Assembly (NCBI GenBank): GCA_020073585.1
Contig: JAIQEV010000002.1
Location: forward strand, 78,116 to 142,115
Reading direction: 5' to 3'
DNA length: 64,000 nt
Source of the DNA: Terriglobia bacterium
GTDB taxonomy: Bacteria; Acidobacteriota; Terriglobia; Acidiferrales; UBA7541
The notes under the pieces were generated by a model. The model was not told where the DNA came from and made no database searches. It saw only the letters and a program-made list of their open reading frames with translations. The position numbers were made by a program, and so were the translations under genes. This document shows positions 25,810 to 33,484 of the stretch, piece after piece (within the stretch, counting starts at the first letter, position 1; each line of letters opens with the position of its first letter).

Positions 25810-26101
25810 GGCCTTCCTTGCGAACGACGATGGGGGTGAACTTCATCGGGTCGTATTGGGTGCGCAGTTTGGGCGACGTGAGCAGGATGCGGAGGATCTG
25901 CGGGTCTGTTTCGGTGGCCCACCGCGCAAAGAAGTAGAGCAACAGAAACATCAGGACCCCGCCAAGCAAGCTATCCAGGAGGTTGAACGTCCCTGCGCCG
26001 ACGCACATGGCGAAGAAGAAAAGCTTCCTCTCCGCCCCGAGAATCGTCAGAGGCCGCGAAATCGACCTATAAACTGGGTTCACTCGCCTGCCGTTTGCCA
26101 T
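25796..26101 (-). CDS. virB3: VirB3/TrbD inner-membrane protein
   Basis: 101 aa. It opens RRVNPVYRSISRPLTILGAERKLFFFAMCVGAG, the classical VirB3/TrbD start with Pro-containing N-terminus. Two membrane segments (LFFFAMCVGAGTFNLLDSLLGGVLMFLLLYFFARW) precede DPQILRILL. AGGAG lies 8 nt before the ATG. It partners VirB4. Confidence 0.9.
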   Translation of the reverse strand: MANGRRVNPVYRSISRPLTILGAERKLFFFAMCVGAGTFNLLDSLLGGVLMFLLLYFFARWATETDPQILRILLTSPKLRTQYDPMKFTPIVVRKEGHAQS

Positions 26102-26139
26102 GGCGCGCTCCTGTCAGAAGGTTTGGCCTGACGCTCGCC

Positions 26140-26457
26140 TCACGGAAAAAGCCAGGCCATGAAGTTGACGGCGGCGATGGCCATGCCAACCCCGAAGAGA
26201 ACACCGGCGAGCACTCGCTTCGACCCGCCTTCTCCAAAGGCGAACGTGAGGCCGGATACCACGATTGCGACCAGGGAAAGGCCGCGGGCGATGGTGCTGG
26301 TGAACGCCTGCTGCAGGACGTTAACCGCGTTCTCCCAAGGGGAGTTTCCTGTCGCCTGGGCAAAAGCGGGTGCCGCGAGCAGCAGTCCCGTCGCGGCGAC
26401 GATCAGTTGCCGGAATGCGTTCTTAAAGCGAAGCGCCTTGTTCCAAAGTGGTCTCAT
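26140..26457 (-). CDS. virB2: VirB2/TrbC major pilin
   Basis: 105 aa with an AAAGGAGAT site. The signal region is AFRQLIVAATGLLLAAPAFA/QA. The mature part has two hydrophobic helices (IARGLSLVAIVVSGLTFAFG and RVLAGVLFGVGMAIAAVNFMAWLF) separated by an EGGSKR loop, typical of the VirB2/TrbC pilin. It is the first gene of the transfer operon and is preceded by a long hairpin-rich leader. Confidence 0.88.
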   Translation of the reverse strand: MRPLWNKALRFKNAFRQLIVAATGLLLAAPAFAQATGNSPWENAVNVLQQAFTSTIARGLSLVAIVVSGLTFAFGEGGSKRVLAGVLFGVGMAIAAVNFMAWLFP

Positions 26458-26780
26458 TGCTGGTTATCTCCTTTGTTCGCGTAATCGCGTTTCGATTAGT
26501 TGCGGAGAGTTCTCGCCAAAGGTCTTGCCCCCAGAAGAGGCCGAGACGCGGGAAGGCAGAACCGTGTCCCTGCTTTAAACTGCTTGGCCGGTGCCAAGAC
26601 ACACTTGGAGCATTAGCTCCATGCAGTAGGTTTCTACCTTCGCGTCCGGCGCGTCGTCCCTCGGCCGTCCACGACTGCCGGCGGTTTACCCGGCTGAATC
26701 GGTTCCGCCAAGCCCCCAGGGGAACATTCGGCGAGAACTCCCCTCATATATAAAGAGGCTTTGAGAAAGGAAAAAGTAAG
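26458..26780 (-). promoter_or_regulatory. Structured 5' leader and promoter region of the transfer operon
   Basis: About 300 nt separate virB2 from the divergent sigma-factor gene. The virB2-side transcript would contain several clear hairpins: TGGAGC-N4-GCTCCA (26606-26621), CTTGGC-N4-GCCAAG (26583-26598), and GC-rich pairings near 26640-26715. There is no gene here. An AT-rich stretch at 26745-26800 may hold promoters. It looks like a structured untranslated leader, but I recognise no known riboswitch class. Confidence 0.4.
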
Positions 26781-26899
26781 AAACAATCTTTATTAGAAGA
26801 ATGCAGGGGTGGCTTTGCCATGCTATTGACATCGCAAGCAACCCAATGGCAGGCTTTGCATACCCATTCCATCGGGCGGGCCGTATATACGAGGAGCCA

Positions 26900-27538
26900 A
26901 TGGAGAAACCTGACCCCTACGGCGAATGGGTACTCCGCAAGATTCAGCAAGAGGCCGCCGGGAATCCAGGTCCACTCCCAGAAGAGGTATTAACCGCTGC
27001 TAGGGCGGCTTGGCCCCGTGTTGTGGCTCATGCCGCACATGAACTGAAGCAGGAAGGTTCAAATCGAGAATCCGAGGCTCTTGCAGCAGACATTTGGGAG
27101 GCCGTATTGAGGTCTGTCGCCAGGGCGCTTCAGCGGAAGGGCGAGTACGCATCCTCTATCGAAGACTTTGAGTCCTATCTCCTCGCTGCTTTCCACCACA
27201 GGTTTCATAGATTCCTAAAGACAGAGCACGAACGGCGAGAACTGTTTCAATCTGCTTCGGAAGGCCTTGACTTGGATCTAGTTGAGAGCGCCCAGGACGC
27301 GGGGTGGGCCGAAGAACTGGAAGAGGCCATTACGATCAGAGAGATTACTGACCGTATGGATGCCTGGACCAAAAAAGTATGGCAGGCACGGCAATATGGC
27401 TATTCTTGGAAAGAGATTGCATTGTGGCAAGGCGTTAGCGAGCCACAAGCAAAAATGAAATTCCAGTACGGATTGGAGAAGACCCGCCAGAGCATTGTGC
27501 GATTGCTTAAGGGAGCTAAACCGAAGAAGCCCGGTTGA
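26900..27538 (+). CDS. Sigma-70-like (ECF-type) RNA polymerase sigma factor
   Basis: 212 aa from ATG 26900 (AGGAG 6 nt upstream; a longer frame from 26801 lacks a site). It has a region-2-like helical stretch (ESEALAADIWEAVLRSVARALQ...IEDFESYLLAAFHHRFHRFLKTEHERREL), then region 4 (REITDRMDAWTKKVWQARQYGYSWKEIALWQGVSEPQAKMKFQYGLEKTR) with the SWKEIA...SEPQAKMKF helix-turn-helix. It is divergent from virB2 and followed by an anti-sigma-like gene, so it is a likely regulator of the element. What promoters it reads is unknown. Confidence 0.8.
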   Translation: MEKPDPYGEWVLRKIQQEAAGNPGPLPEEVLTAARAAWPRVVAHAAHELKQEGSNRESEALAADIWEAVLRSVARALQRKGEYASSIEDFESYLLAAFHHRFHRFLKTEHERRELFQSASEGLDLDLVESAQDAGWAEELEEAITIREITDRMDAWTKKVWQARQYGYSWKEIALWQGVSEPQAKMKFQYGLEKTRQSIVRLLKGAKPKKPG

Positions 27539-27595
27539 GGCCGGCTGGGTGTATCTTGTCACTGAAGGCGGAGAAAGCTGCCAAGGGAGGCGGAT

Positions 27596-28261
27596 CTGAA
27601 CGCGAAGGGATACTCGGAGAGAGATGAAAAACGCATCCTGGATGCGCTGGGCCGTGGTCTGCTCAAAGAGTTTCCGAATCCCGACCGTACCGGGTGTCCC
27701 GGTTCTGAGGTTCTCAAGAGAATCGCGTCTCGAACGATACCGCTCGCGGAGGCGGAGAAGTGGCTCGATCACCTTGGCTCATGCAGCCCATGTTTCAGCG
27801 AGTTTTCTCAGGTCCGAAAAGTCCATGAACTCCGCCGACAGCGCACTCTCCTTGCCGTTGCTGCGAGCATTTTGATTGTCGCAAGCATTGCCGGTTGGGC
27901 GTTGCTCCGGAGGCATAGCGAAGGCCTGGACGCTCAGATCGCAGTATTGGACTTGAGGAATCGCTCTGTCGCCCGTGGTACGGAGACGAATCCAGCAGAG
28001 CCGCCGCTGGAAGTCAACCGCACGGCCACGCACTTGAATATTTATCTCCCTTTGGGGAGCAGTGAGGGACCTTACGAAGTGCGGATTCTCACACTCTCGG
28101 GAGAATCACTGGTGGCAACCAGCGGCACAGCTAGCCTAAAAGACCACATTACTTCACTTCGCGCCGCGGTCAGGCTATCCCATGCGGTTTCGGGTCGCTA
28201 CGTTCTGCAGGTCCGCAAAGCTGGAGCAGAGTGGAATTCTTACCCTCTGCTTTTGCGGTGA
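27596..28261 (+). CDS. Anti-sigma-like membrane protein (rare CTG start)
   Basis: The frame is open from 27566 to 28261, but no ATG/GTG/TTG lies near the start; the only fit is CTG at 27596, 5 nt after a strong AAGGGAGG site, giving 221 aa. It begins NAKGYSERDEKRILDALG. A zinc-binding anti-sigma-type box follows (TGCPGSEVLKRI...LDHLGSCSPCFSEF, giving H-x3-C-x2-C), then one transmembrane helix (RTLLAVAASILIVASIAGWALL) and a beta-rich extracytoplasmic domain (NIYLPLGSSEGPYEVRILTLSGES). The layout is that of a membrane anti-sigma factor for the preceding sigma gene. The alternative, an internal ATT start at 27872, would discard the zinc box and most of the helix. Confidence 0.7.
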   Translation: MNAKGYSERDEKRILDALGRGLLKEFPNPDRTGCPGSEVLKRIASRTIPLAEAEKWLDHLGSCSPCFSEFSQVRKVHELRRQRTLLAVAASILIVASIAGWALLRRHSEGLDAQIAVLDLRNRSVARGTETNPAEPPLEVNRTATHLNIYLPLGSSEGPYEVRILTLSGESLVATSGTASLKDHITSLRAAVRLSHAVSGRYVLQVRKAGAEWNSYPLLLR

Positions 28262-28392
28262 AGAATACAACGAGATTATTGGTATTCGAGGCTTTTGGTT
28301 CGTTTCCGCACAATTGATTGCAATAATACTTGCAGGAGCCGACGGCTACCGAAGGGTTTCACTGAGTGCGGCCATCAATCTCTCCCCTACCC

Positions 28393-31059
28393 TCAGACTG
28401 TCGAATCCTGTAGCCGACACTCCGCCAAGCGGATAATACGCGCTCCCGAACTAAGGTAATCGCGTTCGTGGCAAGTTAGCACAATTACCTGAAGGTTCGT
28501 GGCCGCTTTGGCCAGAATCAGGAGCATGTTCTGAAAGCGCTCCTCGTCTGCGTACACGATGGCGTCATCGAGAATGACGGCGGCTGGCTGGCCCTTTTCG
28601 CGCAGAAGGTCGGCGAACGCGAGCCGCGCTAGCACCGCCAACTGCTCCCGCGTGCCCAAGCTTAAATCCTGGAAAGATTCCAGCACTGCTCCCCGCCGCA
28701 GACCGGTGATTTCGATGTTTTCGTCAAGCACGAGTTCCGCTTCGGGCAGCAGCATCCGGAGGTAGGGCTCAACGCGTTTGGTAACCGGACTCAAGAAAGT
28801 CTCCTTCGCCTCTTTCTCCGCCTGCGTCAGCACCTGATGGAGGAGTTTGATGGCCCTCGCTTCGCGTTCCAGACGCTCCGATTCCCTGTTCGCGACGTCA
28901 AGCTTTGCCGCTAGTTCCTCCTCTCTCTCTCCGAGCCCGATCTGCCCAAGAGTGCGGAGTTCCGTCTGGAGGTCCCGGATTCCCTGGTTTGCAGTATCCT
29001 GGTCGCGCTCGATCTCCATCACAGCCTTTCCCGCCTGCTGAAGACGCAGTTGGGTCTTCTCTGGCTGCGCATCCTCCCATTCCTGCTCCAACCTTCGGGC
29101 CACAATCCGCGCAGATTCTTCCTTGGTAATGGCCGCCTCATATTCCTTTTCTAGAACCTCGTCCGCTTTCTTCCTCCGATTGCTGTCCAATTGCTCTTTA
29201 GCCTGGGTGAAATGTTCCTGGGATTGCTTCAGCTCACCTTCCAATCTGGAGGTCTTCTGCTGAACCTCGGCAAGTTGAGCGCGTACTTCTGCCTCCTGAG
29301 CCGCAACCACACGGAACTCCTTCTGTTCTTTTTCCCGGGTGGAGCGGAGATCTTCCAACCTGTTCTCGGCGTCCGATACGGGAGGCAAATGCTTCCTCTG
29401 TTCAGCCGAAAGATCTTTGAGGATGGCTTCTTGGAGGCTGAGTTCCGCTTCAAGCGCCTCAAGTCCATCGGGTGCATGAACGGAAACAAGTCCCGCCTGC
29501 GTTTCTGCTTCACCGAGCAGCCTCTTTCTTTCTTCGACTTGTCCCTCACCCTCAGCCAGATTTTTCACCCCATACCGGCTGAGAGTATCCCCTAGTTTTT
29601 GCGCAGTCTTCCGCTGTGCGTCACGAAGCTGGTCAAGATCGCCGCCGGGCGTTACCGTAATCTGACAGACATCCTTGATTTCGATTTCAGCGACATCCGT
29701 AATCCGCCGGGATGCTTCAGCAGGGAGTTTCACTCCGTCGAGGGTCGCGGTTTTCCCGGAACGTGTGATTATCTTAAGGCCGGTCGCAACTCCCTCAAGC
29801 ATGACGCGAGCGTCCTCCGCTTCTTTGTCGAGCTTTTTCATTCCTGCAAGAGCTCGGGCGTCGAGCAAGATTGCTTTGGCCTGGGCCCCAAAATCCTTTT
29901 CCTTTTCATTCGCGCGGCGGGCCTTGCCAAGGCGCTCTTTCAGTTCGCCGATCACTGCTTTTGCTCGCGCATGACGTACTTCCTGCTCGACACGCACGAG
30001 TTGTGCCTGCACCTTGGATAGCGTAGTTTCTGCTTCGTTCCTGGCACTGGTGAAGCGTGCCAAATTCGATTCGAGTTCGGAGATGGTCGGTCGAAGCTCG
30101 GTGAGCTGCTCCGTGAATGACTTGACCGCAGACGTTGCTGACTCGATGCCTTGAATTTCCTCCTTCCGCTTCTTCCAGGCAACCGATGCAGTCTCGCATT
30201 CGGCCTGAGCCACCCTTTGATCCGCCAAGCATTTATTGCGCTCCTTCTCAAGTTGCTCGATCTTCCGGCTGACCTCCTGGGCGCTCGCGAGGGCTTCCCG
30301 TGCCTTTTCGAGAATCTTTTCTGATTTGTATTTGGAGAGACGGTCCAGCTTGGCCTGGAGGTCTCCCACTTTGCCCTCATAGGAGACCAGCCTATTTCTT
30401 ACATCCGTCAGTTCGGATTCGAGGGGCTCTTTTTCCTTGATGGCTCTCGCATAGTCGCCCGTCGGCTTACCGCCAGTCGTAAATGTCTTCTCGTATTGCC
30501 GGGTAATAGAGGCCAGGATCTTCGACCCTCGTTTTCCGCCGAGGACATCGCCCACTTCGCTTTCGAGAGTCGCCCTTATCGCACTCCGGCTGTCGTCATT
30601 GGGGTCCAGCGCTCTGAAGGAGCGTCCCTGTTCGACCCAGAAGAGTCCCCAAATCCCCCGGTGCCTGTCGTCACCGCCGCCCCTTCCGGGTGGCTTGAAC
30701 TTCAGCAGTTCTTGAAGTTTTTCCTCTACTACAGGCCCGCTCCAGTTTCCATCGGGTCCGGAGAGTTCCGCCTCGGGATGCTGGCAAAACGCTTTAGAAA
30801 GACGGTAGTTCTTTCCGTGCAGCTCGAACGACAGCTTGATGACGGGCCGGACAGAGGAATTGTAAGGAAGAAGGGCTGTTGCCACGTCGCCGGTGATATT
30901 GTGGCGGACAAAAAGAACGGTTCGGAGGGCATCGAGAAGCGTGGACTTTCCCTCTTCGTTGTCTCCCACGATGACCGTGAGACCCGGGTCGATCTCATTG
31001 ATCGCAACCGGTTTCATAAACTTTCGGAAATTACGCACCTCGATGGACTTGACGATCAT
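28393..31059 (-). CDS. SMC/Rad50/SbcC-like AAA ATPase
   Basis: 888 aa. N-terminal ABC head: MIVKSIEVRNFRKF and GDNEEGKSTLLDALRTVLF (Walker A). Long coiled coils occupy residues about 180-720, with a central break around GATLDGVKLPAEASRRITD. The C-terminal head has the signature LSLGTREQLAVLARLAFADLL and Walker B AAVILDDAIVYADEERF. There is no clear CxxC zinc hook, unlike housekeeping Rad50. Its ATG overlaps the stop of the Mre11-like gene (ATGA), forming an SbcCD-like pair at the end of an operon led by two proteases. It is likely a DNA-end or DNA-structure sensor. Confidence 0.85.
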   Translation of the reverse strand: MIVKSIEVRNFRKFMKPVAINEIDPGLTVIVGDNEEGKSTLLDALRTVLFVRHNITGDVATALLPYNSSVRPVIKLSFELHGKNYRLSKAFCQHPEAELSGPDGNWSGPVVEEKLQELLKFKPPGRGGGDDRHRGIWGLFWVEQGRSFRALDPNDDSRSAIRATLESEVGDVLGGKRGSKILASITRQYEKTFTTGGKPTGDYARAIKEKEPLESELTDVRNRLVSYEGKVGDLQAKLDRLSKYKSEKILEKAREALASAQEVSRKIEQLEKERNKCLADQRVAQAECETASVAWKKRKEEIQGIESATSAVKSFTEQLTELRPTISELESNLARFTSARNEAETTLSKVQAQLVRVEQEVRHARAKAVIGELKERLGKARRANEKEKDFGAQAKAILLDARALAGMKKLDKEAEDARVMLEGVATGLKIITRSGKTATLDGVKLPAEASRRITDVAEIEIKDVCQITVTPGGDLDQLRDAQRKTAQKLGDTLSRYGVKNLAEGEGQVEERKRLLGEAETQAGLVSVHAPDGLEALEAELSLQEAILKDLSAEQRKHLPPVSDAENRLEDLRSTREKEQKEFRVVAAQEAEVRAQLAEVQQKTSRLEGELKQSQEHFTQAKEQLDSNRRKKADEVLEKEYEAAITKEESARIVARRLEQEWEDAQPEKTQLRLQQAGKAVMEIERDQDTANQGIRDLQTELRTLGQIGLGEREEELAAKLDVANRESERLEREARAIKLLHQVLTQAEKEAKETFLSPVTKRVEPYLRMLLPEAELVLDENIEITGLRRGAVLESFQDLSLGTREQLAVLARLAFADLLREKGQPAAVILDDAIVYADEERFQNMLLILAKAATNLQVIVLTCHERDYLSSGARIIRLAECRLQDSTV

Positions 31060-32192
31060 TGCTTCCCCTCTCCCGACACGTGCTCGAAGTAGATGCGGCG
31101 CAGGGCATCCTCTGCGTACGCGCGTTCCGGGTGGGTCGAATCCTTCTGAATTGTTCGCAGGCGCTCGACAGCGGTACGGACAAATCCGGATAGATCGATC
31201 CGGTCAAAATCGTCTTCGGTCGGCTCCGTGAGAAGATTCTCGTCGGAAACGGAAAGGTAATGGAATTTAGCGACCCATTCAGCAAGAAGTTCATCGAGGT
31301 CGCCGCGGCTCGCGAGATCCAATACTCCCGAGAGACGGAGTTGGACAATTTGCCGATCCGACGGCTCCGGCAGCGCGGTAAACTCCCTCGTCAGATGCGA
31401 AATGGCCCCGGTCCCATGAAGAGAGATCTCGATCCTATGCCAGAAAAAATGGCCCACCGAAATCTTCTCAACGTGCGGAAGTGCGCCGGGAGCGTCCAAT
31501 GTCACCAGGAGGACGTTCCCCGTGTCGTTTTCTTTGAAGCTATCGGGCTCCGGAGTGCCAGCATACCAAGTGCGATCGTTTACTCGGAAGGTCCCGTGCC
31601 AATCTCCGAGCGCGAGATAGTCGAGCTTCGCCAACGCAGCCCGGTCGGGAGCAATAGGATTCTTGGCATCCCATTCCCCAGGTAGAATGTTTTGAACGGA
31701 CCCGTGCGCCAGTCCAACCCTGATTACGCCATTGGGCGTTTCCATGCTCCCAAAGGACTCCGTCAGATCTATCACTTCTTGCTTGCGATGGAGCGGAGCT
31801 GGCAGCACGACCAGATTCTTGCCGGGGATAAAAATGGGCTCTTCCGAAGTCGCCGCAACAATGTTATCGGGGATTCCAATGCGCTCCAGGCGTGTCCAAG
31901 CAGACTCAGCAGCAGCCGGGTCATGATTTCCTGGCAACAGAATCCACTTCCCATCCTTGAAGTGGCGCATCGCTTGGAGAGTCCTTCGAAGTGTTTCGTC
32001 GGAGAGAGTATTGTTCTCAAACACGTCACCTGCAACAACGACAACATCAACACGGCGCTCCATGGCAAGTTTCGCGATATTTTCCATCGTCTTCAGGCGC
32101 TGGGTTCGGACGCCAGCACCGGCATCTTGGGTGATGAATCCGAACTGCTTCCCGATCTGCCAGTCGGCGGCATGAAGTATCTTGATGGCCAT
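31056..32192 (-). CDS. Mre11/SbcD-like metallophosphoesterase nuclease
   Basis: 378 aa. It carries the metallophosphoesterase boxes in order: ILHAADWQIGKQF (D-x-H position altered to D-x-Q), VVVVAGDVFENN, WILLPGNHDPA, VGLAHGSV and LDYLALGDWHGTF (GDWHG). This is the Mre11/SbcD family layout, with a C-terminal capping domain. It partners the ATPase downstream (ATGA coupling). The gap to the S41 gene upstream is 59 nt. Confidence 0.85.
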   Translation of the reverse strand: MAIKILHAADWQIGKQFGFITQDAGAGVRTQRLKTMENIAKLAMERRVDVVVVAGDVFENNTLSDETLRRTLQAMRHFKDGKWILLPGNHDPAAAESAWTRLERIGIPDNIVAATSEEPIFIPGKNLVVLPAPLHRKQEVIDLTESFGSMETPNGVIRVGLAHGSVQNILPGEWDAKNPIAPDRAALAKLDYLALGDWHGTFRVNDRTWYAGTPEPDSFKENDTGNVLLVTLDAPGALPHVEKISVGHFFWHRIEISLHGTGAISHLTREFTALPEPSDRQIVQLRLSGVLDLASRGDLDELLAEWVAKFHYLSVSDENLLTEPTEDDFDRIDLSGFVRTAVERLRTIQKDSTHPERAYAEDALRRIYFEHVSGEGKQ

Positions 32193-32251
32193 GAGCCTCT
32201 CTCCAAAACAGCGTTGTCTGCAGCAGTGACCTTCTACACTGGCAACGCGAA

Positions 32252-33484
32252 TTACATATGCTTGGCAAACTCTAATGCTCTCTGTATTTGAACATCCTGA
32301 CCGGCGATTAGGTCGTGGGGCGATAGTTCAACGGGGATGCTCGGCGATACGCCTTTACCCTCGATCAATCTTCCCTGCCATGTGAGGTACGCAGCCACAG
32401 GCAAACCCAGGATGTACCCTTCGCCTACTCTAAATGTAGTTCCGCTGAGCAACCGGCCAGGCGTTTTCTTGCCGACAATGGTTGCGAGCTGATTCTCCTC
32501 CGCAAATGCGGCAACCATTTCGCCGGCACTGGCGGTGTGTTCGTTCACGAGTATAACCACGCGGCCGTGGAATCGTTGCGGGCCGAGCCCTTCCGTGACG
32601 ACGAGAATCGACTTGTCAATGAAGCCGTAGCGGAGCGCCAGCCAGAAAAGAGTGGCCTTATGCGAAGGTATGCGGCCAAATCTCGGCAACTCTTCTCTTT
32701 TATATCCCTTCTCTTTTCGCGCGCGGGTGAGGCTATAGCCGACTTCCTTTTTTCCGGGTGTCAGATAGCTCATCAGCCGCAAGCCACCGATGCCGCCTCC
32801 GGTGTTTCCGCGAAGGTCCACAATCAGCCGGGTCAAATCTTTCAAGTGAGCGAAGGCTGCGTCGAGCATTTTGGCAAGGTCGATCCCAACGGCTCCGGGA
32901 AACATGGTCACCTTGAGCCAACCAATCCCGTCGGGTAGCTGTGAGCACAGAACTGCTTTGGGAACGATCACGGGGTGACTCTTCGACTTTGGAGAGGGGA
33001 CGTTCAAGGTGCCCATGATTCGCTTACCGTCCGGCTTCTGGACCGCATATTGGGAGTCCTCCCATACAGGGAAGATCGGCGGGTCGGGCGGCCTGAGTTC
33101 TTGATTTCGAACCTGGAGAAGGATATCGCCTGGGCGCAAGCCCGCGACGTGCGCCGGGCCTCCTTCGTGAACGTCCTGGAACATCCATCGCTCTTCGCCG
33201 TCGAGGGTACAGCGCATGAACGTGGCGCAGATCGCATGGCGGCCCGGAACATTCGGGCTCTTGGAGTGGCGGAACCCTGTATGGCTGGTCTTCAGTTGGT
33301 TCAGCAGGTCTTGCATCTGCTTTTCGAACTCTTCGTCACTGCCGCTTCGCAGGATTTGGTCCTTTCTGGCCGCGGACAACTCCTCCCAATTCGCCCCATT
33401 CATTGCCGGATCGAAATGCTTCCGTGCAACGAGATCGCACACGCGGGAATAAATCTTTTCGCGGGTTTGCGTGTCGAGACTCAT
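32252..33484 (-). CDS. S41-family protease with PDZ domain
   Basis: 410 aa from ATG 33484, which overlaps the stop of the CHAT gene (ATGA). N-terminal helical region (TREKIYSRVCDLVARKHFDP, the tricorn/CTP-type opening), then a PDZ domain (GGPAHVAGLRPGDILLQVRNQ). The peptidase core has LIVDLRGNTGGG, catalytic Ser in NEHTASAGEMVAAF and Lys in IVGKKTPGRLL. No signal peptide is visible, so it is probably cytoplasmic, unlike typical periplasmic CtpA-type enzymes. In this operon it is a plausible target or effector of the CHAT protease. Confidence 0.88.
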   Translation of the reverse strand: MSLDTQTREKIYSRVCDLVARKHFDPAMNGANWEELSAARKDQILRSGSDEEFEKQMQDLLNQLKTSHTGFRHSKSPNVPGRHAICATFMRCTLDGEERWMFQDVHEGGPAHVAGLRPGDILLQVRNQELRPPDPPIFPVWEDSQYAVQKPDGKRIMGTLNVPSPKSKSHPVIVPKAVLCSQLPDGIGWLKVTMFPGAVGIDLAKMLDAAFAHLKDLTRLIVDLRGNTGGGIGGLRLMSYLTPGKKEVGYSLTRARKEKGYKREELPRFGRIPSHKATLFWLALRYGFIDKSILVVTEGLGPQRFHGRVVILVNEHTASAGEMVAAFAEENQLATIVGKKTPGRLLSGTTFRVGEGYILGLPVAAYLTWQGRLIEGKGVSPSIPVELSPHDLIAGQDVQIQRALEFAKHM

